Below are positions 34,889 to 43,010 of a stretch of DNA of 64,000 nt, piece by piece; the stretch's first letter is position 1, and the number at the start of each line of letters is the position of its first letter. The DNA lies in assembly GCA_965249525.1 (NCBI GenBank), contig OZ252237.1:1178001-1242000 (forward strand). The letters run 5' to 3'. Both the position numbers and the translations under genes were made by a program. The DNA is from G965240465 sp965249525 (GTDB taxonomy: Bacteria > SAR324 > JACQKK01). Under the pieces are notes generated by a model. The model ran no database searches. It saw only the letters and a list, made by a program, of their open reading frames with translations, and was not told the origin of the DNA.

Positions 34889-34933
34889 ATGCAAAAAACT
34901 ACCATGCAAAAAACCATCGTCCAAAAAACCAGG
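34889..34933 (+). repeat. 15-bp repeat coding the SpeA N-terminus
   Basis: ATGCAAAAAACTACC, ATGCAAAAAACCATC and GTCCAAAAAACC are successive units; a degenerate unit (GCGAAAAAACCATC) precedes them. The start codon is within the array, so copy-number change would move or multiply the start. Confidence 0.8.
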
Positions 34934-36928
34934 CAGCAGACCCCTTGGAGTATTCAAGACGCCCTGGAACTGTACCAGATAGCAGGCTGGGGAGGGGGGT
35001 ATTTTGGCATCAGCCCTCAGGGCTGTATGACGGTGCGCCCCCGAGGGGTGGATGGTCCAGAAATAGAACTGCCAGCTTTGTTGAAAGCAGCCCCGCAGCT
35101 TTCCCCACCTTTTTTGGTGAGATTTTTAGACATTTTGCAGCATCGCACCCACACCCTGCATCAACAGTTTGAAAAGGCCATGCAGTCCAGCAGCTGGCAG
35201 GGCGGGTGGAAGGTCTTGTATCCCTTGAAGGTCAATCAGCAGCATTCTGTGGTGAAGACCTTGCTGCAGGCAGGTACACAGTGGCAGATGGGGCTTGAGG
35301 CTGGTTCACGACCAGAGTTGCTGGCTGCCATGGCTATGCTGCTGCAGCAAGCATCAGGGAAGCTGCTGGTGTGCAACGGATACAAAGATACGGGGATGTT
35401 TCGCCTGCTGCTGGAAGCCCAGCGGCTGGGGTTGGAATGCTTTATGGTGGCAGACCATCTGGATGAATTGACAGCAACGCTCAAACTGGCTAAGGCAGAA
35501 GGTTTGGTGATTCGGCTGGGGATACGGGTGCGCTTGGCGACTTCAGGCGGAGGGCGCTGGGAGGATTCCAGCGGAGACGCCTCCAAGTTTGGCTTGGGGG
35601 TGGTGGAATTGATGGAAGCCGTACGCGTCTTGCAACAAGCGGATGCTTTGGGATGGCTGCGTATGCTGCATATCCATTTGGGCAGCCAGCTGCCGCGTTT
35701 GGACAGTCTGCGACAAGCCTTGCAGGAGGCAGGACGCTTGTATGTGGAACTGCGCCGTCTGGGATGCCAGGTGGACTGCCTGAATGTGGGGGGAGGCTTG
35801 GGAGTGAACTACAACCCCGCTGGCAGTGAAACCAGCTTTGGCATTGGGTACACCGAACTGGAATACGCACAATGTGTTACAGAGACCCTGGCAGAGATTT
35901 GCCGTCAGGCGCACCAACCCCATCCACTGCTGCTGAATGAGCCCGGCCGCGCCCTGACTGCCCACCATGCCATGCTGGTGATGCCCGTGCTGCGAGCAAC
36001 TTCCCGCAGCGCACACCCCCCGCTGCCACCGCCCGCCAAAGACAGCTCTTCCTCCTCAACCGCTGAGGCCTTGACAGAACGCCTGCATGGCGCTCTCGCC
36101 GCAACCCATCCAGACAACCTGCACAGCCAGTGGCGCACAGCACTGCAAATCCGTGCCGAAGCCCAGCAGCATTTCTCCCTAGGGATGCTCTCATTAAGTG
36201 AGAGCGCACAACTGGAACAGGGCTGTTGGCAGCTGGCACACCACATCCAAGACTTGGCAGTCCAGACAACCACAGCTTTCCAAGGGACTCCTCTCAAAGA
36301 CCTGCAGGCTTGGCTGAACCAGCATTACTTCTGCGGATTTTCTGTGTTCCAATCGCTGCCAGATGCCTGGGGACTGGGGCAGGAATTCCCCCTAGCCCCT
36401 CTGCAGCGCCTGCATCAGCGCCCCTCCTGCGCTGCTGTGCTGCAAGACATCACTTGTGATTCCGATGGACTGCTGCGTCAATATGTGGGACCCCAGGGGC
36501 TGCAGCCCTGCCTCCCTCTTCATTCCCTAAAACCCCATGAACCCTACTGGCTGGGGGTGTTCCTGCTGGGGGCTTATCAGGAAACCCTAGGAGAACAACA
36601 CAACCTCCTAGGTCCCACCCAGGTACTCCAGGTTCAACTAGATAAAAACAACCGCTGGCAGCAGCAAGTCACATCCTCCAACACAGATGCCTCCAGCATG
36701 CTCCAAGGCGTTGGCTACTCCCCCCAGCAGCTGCTGCAAGTGCTGACGGCCGCTGCCACTAAATCCCTCCAACAAGGACACCTCACCCCAGCGCAGGCAG
36801 CCCGTCTGCGAAGCTATTACACCCAAAACCTCAAAGCCAGTCCCTATCCCCAAAGTCCCTCTCCCCAAAGTCCCTCTCCCCAAAGTCCCCCTCCCCAAAC
36901 CCCCCCTCCCCAAACCCCCCAGCCATAA
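34889..36928 (+). CDS. speA: Biosynthetic arginine decarboxylase
   Basis: PLP-dependent conversion of arginine to agmatine, the first step of putrescine synthesis by the agmatine route. Fold III landmarks: WSIQDALELY near the N-terminus, PLP lysine in VLYPLKVNQQ, GLEAGSRPEL, CNGYKD, HIHLGSQLP, LNVGGGLGVNY and NEPGRALTAHHA. The 679 residues exceed the usual 630-660 because of a repeat-coded N-terminal MQKTTMQKTIVQKT and a C-terminal Pro-rich tail (PQSPS/PQTPP repeats). ATG 34889 is chosen from GTG 34841 and ATG 34904 by similarity of the distance to WSIQDAL; no SD is evident. Confidence 0.92.
   Translation: MQKTTMQKTIVQKTRQQTPWSIQDALELYQIAGWGGGYFGISPQGCMTVRPRGVDGPEIELPALLKAAPQLSPPFLVRFLDILQHRTHTLHQQFEKAMQSSSWQGGWKVLYPLKVNQQHSVVKTLLQAGTQWQMGLEAGSRPELLAAMAMLLQQASGKLLVCNGYKDTGMFRLLLEAQRLGLECFMVADHLDELTATLKLAKAEGLVIRLGIRVRLATSGGGRWEDSSGDASKFGLGVVELMEAVRVLQQADALGWLRMLHIHLGSQLPRLDSLRQALQEAGRLYVELRRLGCQVDCLNVGGGLGVNYNPAGSETSFGIGYTELEYAQCVTETLAEICRQAHQPHPLLLNEPGRALTAHHAMLVMPVLRATSRSAHPPLPPPAKDSSSSSTAEALTERLHGALAATHPDNLHSQWRTALQIRAEAQQHFSLGMLSLSESAQLEQGCWQLAHHIQDLAVQTTTAFQGTPLKDLQAWLNQHYFCGFSVFQSLPDAWGLGQEFPLAPLQRLHQRPSCAAVLQDITCDSDGLLRQYVGPQGLQPCLPLHSLKPHEPYWLGVFLLGAYQETLGEQHNLLGPTQVLQVQLDKNNRWQQQVTSSNTDASSMLQGVGYSPQQLLQVLTAAATKSLQQGHLTPAQAARLRSYYTQNLKASPYPQSPSPQSPSPQSPPPQTPPPQTPQP
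36843..36925 (+). repeat. 15-bp repeat coding the SpeA C-terminus
   Basis: Five or more units of CCCCAAAGTCCCTCT, degenerating to CCCCAAACCCCCCCT, code a PQSPS/PQTPP tail that ends at the stop codon. Confidence 0.88.
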
Positions 36929-39700
36929 CTACGCCCCAGGTGACAGTAATTGACGCAGCACAGTTTGCAAAATGCCCCCATTGCGATAGTAATTGACCTC
37001 CACCGGGGTATCCAGTCTCATTTTGACTTGAAAGCGCATCTCCGTCCCATCAGGTTTGGCTGCCAGCACTTCCAAATGTCCCCCAGCAATGCTGCGGTCT
37101 CCCTTAAAGGAGTAGATCTCCTCACCCGTTAGTCCTAGTGAGGCCGCATTGTGATGCTGCATAAACTCTAAGGGCAGCACCCCCATGCCCAACAGGTTGC
37201 TGCGGTGGATGCGCTCAAAGCCTTCTACCAGAACCACCCGCAAACCCAGCAGCCGCGAGCCCTTGGCTGCCCAGTCTCGTGAACTGCCCGTACCATATTC
37301 CTTGCCGCCTATCAGCATCAAGGGCACCCCTTCCTCAGCATAGCGCCTGGCAGCCTGGTAGATATTCAACTGCTCCCCGCTGGGAAAATGGCGGGTAAAA
37401 CTGCCTTCTTGGGGGGCAACCAATAGATTCTTCAAACGAATATTACCAAAGCTGCCGCGCATCATCACGCGGTGATTGCCACGCCTAGCACCGAATGAGT
37501 TAAAGTCGTCTGGTTGTATGTTCAGTTGTTGCAGATATTGTCCGGCCGCACTGTCTGGCATAATAGTACCTGCAGGCGAGATATGATCGGTGGTGATGGA
37601 ATCCCCCAAGACAGCCAGCACCCGCAAATTGTTGAGTTGGGGCAGGGGTGGCACCTCAAGAGAGAAATCTTGAAAAAAGGGCGGCTGCTGGATGTAGCTG
37701 GAATGGGCATCCCAGTTGTAGAGCTTGTCCGCAGACACCGGCACTTGATTCCAACGCTGATTGCCATCCAACATGGAGGCATAACAGCGCTTAAAACCAG
37801 CTGCGGTGACATGCTGCTTGACCAGGGCATCCACCTCTGCTGGTGCAGGCCAGATATCCCGCAGGAAGACAGATTTGCCTTGGGTATCCTGCCCCAGGGG
37901 CTGCTGGGTGAGATCAATATCCACCGTGCCTGCCAAGGCATAAGCCACCACCAAGGGCGGCGATGCCAAATAATTGGCTTGGGTGTGGGGGTTGACTCTT
38001 CCCTCAAAGTTGCGATTGCCACTCAGCACCGATGCCGCCACCAGCTGGTTGGACTGAACAGCCTGAGAAATCTCTGGCAGCAGCGGTCCACTGTTGCCGA
38101 TGCAAGTGGTACAGCCATAACCCACGGTGTAAAAGCCCAGAGCTTCTAGGTCTTTGCTAAAGCCAGCCTGGTTGAGGTAGTCGGTTACCACCCGAGAGCC
38201 TGGTGCCAAACTGGTCTTGACAGAGGGGGATACGCGCAGTCCCCGTTCTCGGGCTTTGCGCGCCAGCAGACCTGCTGTCAGCAGCACGGTGGGATTGGAG
38301 GTGTTGGTGCAGCTGGTGATAGCTGCAATGGCTACAGAACCCTGCTTTATGGTGCATGATTCTCCCTGTACTTGAATTTGCACCTGTTTATTCAGTTCTG
38401 TTTCATCCAGCCCAAAGCCCCGCTGACCGATAGGGGTGGTGAGACTGCGGCGAAATCCTGCCTGCATATCCTGCAAGGGTACGCGGTCTTGGGGGCGTTT
38501 GGGACCTGCCAAACAAGCCTCCACTGTGCCCATATCCAAAGACAATGACACACTGCATGGGGGTTCTTTGCTGTCGCCGTCAACGAACAGCTGCTGCTGC
38601 TTGCAATAGCGTTCCACCAATGCCACCTGTTCTGGCGAGCGTGCGGTGGTGCGCAAATATTCCAGCGTAACCCCATCCACTGGGAAAAAGCCCACCGTCG
38701 CCCCATATTCAGGCGCCATATTAGCCAAAGTAGCCCGATCTGCCAAACTCAGGCTGGCCATCCCCTCACCATGAAACTCCACAAATTTGCCCACCACTCC
38801 CAACTCGCGCAGCATCTGGGTAACATGCAGCACCAAATCCGTAGCCAGCACACCTGCACACAGCCTGCCCTGCAAATTGACACCCACCACCTCTGGCAGC
38901 TGCAAATAGTAGGGCTGACCCAGCATGGCTGCTTCCGCCTCAATGCCTCCCACTCCCCAACCCAATACTCCCAGACCATTCACCATGGTGGTGTGTGAAT
39001 CCATCCCCACCAAGGTATCAGGGAACACCAAGGCACCACCATTGGCTCCATGCGCCGCAGCCCTGCTTAAACACACCACCTGAGACAAATATTCCAAATT
39101 GACCTGGTGGACAATTCCCATAGAAGGCGGCACCACAGTGAAACCATCAAATGCCTGCTGACCCCACTTCAAAAAAGCATAGCGCTCCCGATTGCGCTCA
39201 AATTCCCGCTGCTCATTGCTTGCCAAAGCATCCGCCGAACCATATGCATCCACCTGCACCGAATGATCCACCACCAATTCTGTGGGAATTAAGGGATTAA
39301 TCCGCTCCGCATCTCCTCCCATACGCTCCATGGCATTGCGCATGGCTGCCAAATCCACCACCGCTGGCACCCCAGTGAAATCCTGCATCAAAACCCGACC
39401 CGGCATAAACGGCGCCTCCCGTTCAGGCAGCTGCCCAGGCTTCCATGACGCTACCGACGCCACATCTTCTTCTGTAACCAATCCCCCCCCCGCATGGCGC
39501 AATACCGACTCCAGCATAATACGAATGCTGTACGGCAACTCTGCTATGCAACACAGTCCCTCTGCTTCCAAAGCCTGCAAGTCAAACCATCCCGCCTCCC
39601 CCGCAGAGGTCTGCATGGTACGCCGTGAACCAAACGGATTGCGCTCGCCACCCCCTTGTACTGTGCCAGCATCTGATTCCATGGCTATGTTTCTCAGCAC
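36929..39700 (-). CDS. acnA: Aconitate hydratase A
   Basis: Isomerises citrate to isocitrate in the TCA cycle. The 923 residues match the AcnA/IRP type. Cluster ligands appear in AAITSCTNTSNP and GYGCTTCIGNSG; other landmarks are VDHSVQVD, GMDSHTTMVNGLGVLGWGVG and the C-terminal GSSRDWAAKGSRLLG. I keep GTG 39700 because AAGGAAG lies 7 bases upstream; ATG 39682 is the alternative. It is convergent with speA, whose stop at 36928 abuts the acnA stop at 36929 with no intergenic space. Confidence 0.95.
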   Translation of the reverse strand: MLRNIAMESDAGTVQGGGERNPFGSRRTMQTSAGEAGWFDLQALEAEGLCCIAELPYSIRIMLESVLRHAGGGLVTEEDVASVASWKPGQLPEREAPFMPGRVLMQDFTGVPAVVDLAAMRNAMERMGGDAERINPLIPTELVVDHSVQVDAYGSADALASNEQREFERNRERYAFLKWGQQAFDGFTVVPPSMGIVHQVNLEYLSQVVCLSRAAAHGANGGALVFPDTLVGMDSHTTMVNGLGVLGWGVGGIEAEAAMLGQPYYLQLPEVVGVNLQGRLCAGVLATDLVLHVTQMLRELGVVGKFVEFHGEGMASLSLADRATLANMAPEYGATVGFFPVDGVTLEYLRTTARSPEQVALVERYCKQQQLFVDGDSKEPPCSVSLSLDMGTVEACLAGPKRPQDRVPLQDMQAGFRRSLTTPIGQRGFGLDETELNKQVQIQVQGESCTIKQGSVAIAAITSCTNTSNPTVLLTAGLLARKARERGLRVSPSVKTSLAPGSRVVTDYLNQAGFSKDLEALGFYTVGYGCTTCIGNSGPLLPEISQAVQSNQLVAASVLSGNRNFEGRVNPHTQANYLASPPLVVAYALAGTVDIDLTQQPLGQDTQGKSVFLRDIWPAPAEVDALVKQHVTAAGFKRCYASMLDGNQRWNQVPVSADKLYNWDAHSSYIQQPPFFQDFSLEVPPLPQLNNLRVLAVLGDSITTDHISPAGTIMPDSAAGQYLQQLNIQPDDFNSFGARRGNHRVMMRGSFGNIRLKNLLVAPQEGSFTRHFPSGEQLNIYQAARRYAEEGVPLMLIGGKEYGTGSSRDWAAKGSRLLGLRVVLVEGFERIHRSNLLGMGVLPLEFMQHHNAASLGLTGEEIYSFKGDRSIAGGHLEVLAAKPDGTEMRFQVKMRLDTPVEVNYYRNGGILQTVLRQLLSPGA

Positions 39701-39825
39701 CTATGAACTTCCTTATAAAAAACTTCCCGCACTTACCCCAAGCATACAAACAAATAGCGCAGTCTGGCAACCCCCAGCCTGCCGTGATGCCTGGAACTTG
39801 CCCGTACAGCTTTTCTGTTTGCCTG

Positions 39826-39900
39826 GACTTCTTGTCTTGGGACTTCTATTTGCCTGGACTTCTTGCCTGGGACTTCTTGCCTGGGACTTCCTGCAAAGCA
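39826..39900 (-). repeat. 14-15 bp repeat spanning the 3' end of the beta-helix gene
   Basis: On the plus strand, TTGCCTGGACTTC / TTGCCTGGGACTTC recurs about five times. It codes the EVPGKKSQARSPGK ending and continues past the stop (39846) towards acnA. Confidence 0.85.
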
Positions 39901-41276
39901 GCCAGCGATCGCCAAGCAGCAGGAAACACCGCTGCAGTAATGCCTGCCAGCCAGGCTGAACCTTGCTGCCTGGCTTTGGGCCTTAGGGCAGCGATGGTGC
40001 GGGTGTAGACACCTTCTGCTTGGGCTGCTGCTTCATCCAATGCCTGTATGAAAGTTGCTGGCGGGGGAGGCAGCTGCTGCTGGACAGCCTGAACCTGGCG
40101 CATGAGTGCAGGCCAATGTCGTGCCCAGGCTTCTTGCTGGCTGCGTGCCTCAGAAGACCTGGCAGCAGTGTCTGCTGACATGGTTGGGATTTTTTGCTCC
40201 AGTTTTTTGATAGAAGCAGGCAGACATGCTGCCAAGCGGGTGCACTCTGTCAAACGATGTTCCAGGTTGCTTTGAACCGCCAGCAGTCCCTGATGATACA
40301 GGCTGCTGCGCGCTGGGTTGTTTTTTGCCAAGTGCTTGCGCACATACAGATACCAAGCTTCCAGCCCGCACAATTCTGCGATTATGCGCATTTGGCTTTG
40401 ATAGATATGCTCAACGGCACCATAGACCTGGCTGTCATAGGCACGCAGACGCCCAGCAGCTGAAGCAGCCAATGGGGCGGGGAGGTTCAACCCCGCTGAC
40501 AAATGCCTGCCATAAACTCCCCCTGCTGGTGCCAGTGCGCCAAAATCAGCCGAAATAGGACCCACCAGGCTGCTGTTGCCACCGATGAAAATGCGTTGGC
40601 TGCCAAGAAACACCCCTTGGGTTACATTACCCAAACAGGAACCAGTAGCTTTATCGCCCCGAGGGGTATAGTTAAAGTGCACGGTACCGCTGCCGACCTC
40701 GCTGAAGCAGCCAGGCTGACTGCTTGTTCCACCGCTGATAAACACATCACACCAGTTAATCTGACTGCCCAAGGTAACCCAAGGAAACAGGATGCTCATT
40801 TTGGTATCGGTATGCTGGGCACTGCGGGCGTTTTCTTCAAACAGTGTCCCGCTGCGGGCGTTAAAGCCCATACCTGTGATACTATGCTCTCCTGCGTCTC
40901 CGCCCAAAAATACCGCCCCCTCTGCGCATCCCGCACCCATAACACAATGGGGACCCACACAGCTGTCACGCAGCACCACCTGCCCCTGCACCCCCAAACG
41001 ACAGCCCTCTCCCACCTGGCTGTCCACCAAGGTAACAGCCCCAGCCTCCCCTATGACAGCAGAGGCCCCCACTTGTGTGCTGCTTCCCTCCATACGAACC
41101 CCCGGCATCAAGCAGGCTCCAGGGGCTATGGACTCTAAGCAAACATCTTGCGCAATACATACTTGCTGCGGCACAGGTATCTCCACCCCCTGGTCACGCA
41201 GCCAGTTGACAGCCGTGCTGTCATAGAAAGCGGTCTTCGCTGCAATCTTCGCTGCAATCTTCGCTGCAATCTTCAC
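39846..41276 (-). CDS. Left-handed beta-helix protein (GlmU C-terminal-like)
   Basis: 476 residues. Residues about 40-270 have hexapeptide-type rungs (I-x-x-x-x-x periodicity) and the segment HFNYTPRGDKATGSCLGNVT followed by FLGSQRIFIGGNSSLVGPI, typical of GlmU-like nucleotidyltransferase/acyltransferase beta-helices. No N-terminal pyrophosphorylase domain is present. The C-terminal 200 residues are helical and Gln/Ala-rich, probably coiled. The start is GTG 41276; the N-terminus (KIAAKIAAKIAAKTA) is made of 12-bp repeats. Sugar acyl- or nucleotidyl-transfer is a guess from the fold. Confidence 0.65.
   Translation of the reverse strand: MKIAAKIAAKIAAKTAFYDSTAVNWLRDQGVEIPVPQQVCIAQDVCLESIAPGACLMPGVRMEGSSTQVGASAVIGEAGAVTLVDSQVGEGCRLGVQGQVVLRDSCVGPHCVMGAGCAEGAVFLGGDAGEHSITGMGFNARSGTLFEENARSAQHTDTKMSILFPWVTLGSQINWCDVFISGGTSSQPGCFSEVGSGTVHFNYTPRGDKATGSCLGNVTQGVFLGSQRIFIGGNSSLVGPISADFGALAPAGGVYGRHLSAGLNLPAPLAASAAGRLRAYDSQVYGAVEHIYQSQMRIIAELCGLEAWYLYVRKHLAKNNPARSSLYHQGLLAVQSNLEHRLTECTRLAACLPASIKKLEQKIPTMSADTAARSSEARSQQEAWARHWPALMRQVQAVQQQLPPPPATFIQALDEAAAQAEGVYTRTIAALRPKARQQGSAWLAGITAAVFPAAWRSLAALQEVPGKKSQARSPGK
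41229..41276 (-). repeat. 12-bp repeat coding a KIAA N-terminus
   Basis: AAGATTGCAGCG occurs three times in a row (a fourth partial unit follows, AAGACCGCTTTC), beginning at the codon after GTG 41276. Confidence 0.88.
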
Positions 41277-41360
41277 TTAAAGAACACCCCAGACCTTCAA
41301 CAAAAAAAGAACCTCTAGCATACGCATGCCCTGTTCACCTGGCAGTGTTGTATCACAGCA

Positions 41361-42491
41361 CTAAATAGCTATTTTTGACAAACCAATCCCATCCGTCCCC
41401 GGCAGCTGAATGAATCCATCTTGGAACAAACAAGGATCTTTTGCTAAATCCTCCCGCATCAGCACACCAGAACCCAACCCATGCGCATGAATCGGCAGCT
41501 TGGTCTGCTTGCGCATGGCTTCCACCACACAGGCAGCATGCACCGCCCCCAAGCGACCCACCACACCATCCAACGCCGTGGTCACCACCACAGGAATTCC
41601 AGCCCCTAAGGCCTGCTCCGCCCATGACAATGAACGCAGCATCCCCCCCATAAAATGCGGCTTTAATACCAACACATCCATTATCTTTTCTCCAATCACC
41701 CGCTTCATCCCTTCATCATCCAAACTGGCATCATCCAATGCCAACGGTATGGGACTCTGCTCTCGCAGTTCTGGATGCTTTAACCACTCCTCCGTGGCTA
41801 CTGGCTGCTCTATATACTCCAACCCCCAAGGCATCAGCCGCTGCAAATAACCAAGCGCATGCGACACCTTCCAAGCACCCCTTGCATCTCCTCGTATAAT
41901 AGCCGCACTCCCCACAGCCTCACGCAGTCCACGCAACTGCGATTCTGCCTGCTTGATGTCAGAACCCAGTTTAACCTTCAAACAACCAAAGCCCTCTTTC
42001 AACCGCTCTTGGGCATCCTTGACCAAGTCCGCCACCTCATCACGCACCAACACCGCCCCCACGGGCAAACGGGACTCCCCCCCAGGATGCAGCAGCCTCG
42101 CCAGCGACACCCCCTCACGGCGCGCACACAAATCCAAGGTTGCCAACTCTATGGCAAAACGCGCACAAGGTCTGCGCTCTAGGGGTCTCAGCCATTCCTC
42201 CCAACGGCTGTCTGCCTTCAATAACCCTTGCTGTGACCGAGACAAATCTTGAAACTCCTGCTGCCTGATACATCTCTGCTTGATCTCTAAAGCCAGCTTT
42301 GTTTCTTCCAAGGTTTCCACCCCCTGCCCCTTCAAGGGGGCTGCTTCCCCAAAACCCTGCAAACCCCTCTCATCTTGCAGCACAACCCGCATCCCCTGGC
42401 GCAAATGCATTTTCTTCTCCCTAGGTACAATACCCATGGGGTGGCTAAGGGGCAGCACATAACTGGAAGTTTTTATTTCTTTAACACGCAT
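41361..42491 (-). CDS. Enolase-superfamily enzyme (o-succinylbenzoate synthase or dipeptide epimerase)
   Basis: 376 residues of the muconate-lactonising-enzyme subgroup. Catalytic positions: Lys pair in LKVKLG, metal ligands Asp in IRGDARGAW, Glu in EYIEQP, Asp in ALDDASLD, and a second acid/base Lys in VLVLKPHFMGG. These fit MenC (o-succinylbenzoate synthase) and Ala-Glu epimerases about equally well; no menaquinone gene is nearby, so I leave the choice open. ATG 42491 is used; the preceding codon, TTG, is a less likely start. Divergent from the SpoA-domain gene. Confidence 0.8.
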   Translation of the reverse strand: MRVKEIKTSSYVLPLSHPMGIVPREKKMHLRQGMRVVLQDERGLQGFGEAAPLKGQGVETLEETKLALEIKQRCIRQQEFQDLSRSQQGLLKADSRWEEWLRPLERRPCARFAIELATLDLCARREGVSLARLLHPGGESRLPVGAVLVRDEVADLVKDAQERLKEGFGCLKVKLGSDIKQAESQLRGLREAVGSAAIIRGDARGAWKVSHALGYLQRLMPWGLEYIEQPVATEEWLKHPELREQSPIPLALDDASLDDEGMKRVIGEKIMDVLVLKPHFMGGMLRSLSWAEQALGAGIPVVVTTALDGVVGRLGAVHAACVVEAMRKQTKLPIHAHGLGSGVLMREDLAKDPCLFQDGFIQLPGTDGIGLSKIAI

Positions 42492-42505
42492 CAAAAACCA
42501 TCTTC

Positions 42506-42943
42506 ATGAAGAAAGCAAAGCCTGGCACATTTCGGCATGATGTGCTATCCATAAAGCACCTTGTGCTATCCATAAAGCACCTGCTTGAATACCCCAGCCT
42601 CAACCTACATCCCCTTAGCTCAGATATTCTCTGCTGTTTTGTGCCCATGTCAGCTGCTTCTGATTTTGAATCGTTCCCCTGGGGTGAAATAAGCAGTGGA
42701 GAAGTAGAACTGAGTGTAGAACTGAGTGTAGAACTGGGTGCAAAACGCTACAAGCTGGCGGAAGTTAGTCGCTGGCGTGCTGGTACATTGATTCTGCTGG
42801 GCAAGGAGGCAGGCTCGCCCTTAAACATTTATGCCAACAATCAGCATATCGGGAGGGGCAGGGCAGTGGAAATAGGCAGCCGCTTTGGGGTGCAAATCAC
42901 TGAGTTGTTTGCACCCTCCTCGGTAAAGGAGAATGGGGAGTGA
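42506..42943 (+). CDS. FliN/SctQ-type SpoA-domain protein
   Basis: 145 residues if ATG 42506 is used, or 98 from ATG 42647. The C-terminal 75 residues form a SpoA domain (GEVELSVELSVELGAKRYKL, then GTLILLGKEAGSPLNIYANN and IGRGRAVEIGSRFGVQITEL), the fold of flagellar switch FliN and type III secretion SctQ. The N-terminal half contains a 21-bp in-frame duplication (VLSIKHL twice), and a 12-bp repeat adds VELS units at the start of the domain. No flagellar or secretion genes lie in the window, so this is a lone switch-like protein. Confidence 0.7.
   Translation: MKKAKPGTFRHDVLSIKHLVLSIKHLLEYPSLNLHPLSSDILCCFVPMSAASDFESFPWGEISSGEVELSVELSVELGAKRYKLAEVSRWRAGTLILLGKEAGSPLNIYANNQHIGRGRAVEIGSRFGVQITELFAPSSVKENGE
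42541..42582 (+). repeat. 21-bp direct repeat x2
   Basis: TGTGCTATCCATAAAGCACC plus T, twice. Each unit has the dyad GTGC...GCAC. If translation starts at 42647 this is promoter or leader DNA; if at 42506 it codes VLSIKHL twice. Confidence 0.85.
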
Positions 42944-42959
42944 ACCCCTAAAATAAAAA

Positions 42960-42989
42960 AACTGTGCGGGGGGTGAACCCCGCACAGTT
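42960..42989 (-). terminator. Strong rho-independent terminator
   Basis: AACTGTGCGGGG and CCCCGCACAGTT form a perfect 12-bp stem around loop GGTGAA. On the minus strand the stem is followed by TTTTTT, so it terminates the RCC1 lipoprotein transcript; it may also work for the convergent SpoA gene. Confidence 0.85.
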
Positions 42990-43010
42990 AAAGAACATCA
43001 TGCTTATGTA

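Noticed and set aside
35490..36297. Several overlapping minus-strand frames of 116-157 codons
   Set aside because: All lie antisense within speA, whose PLP-binding and substrate motifs are clear on the plus strand.
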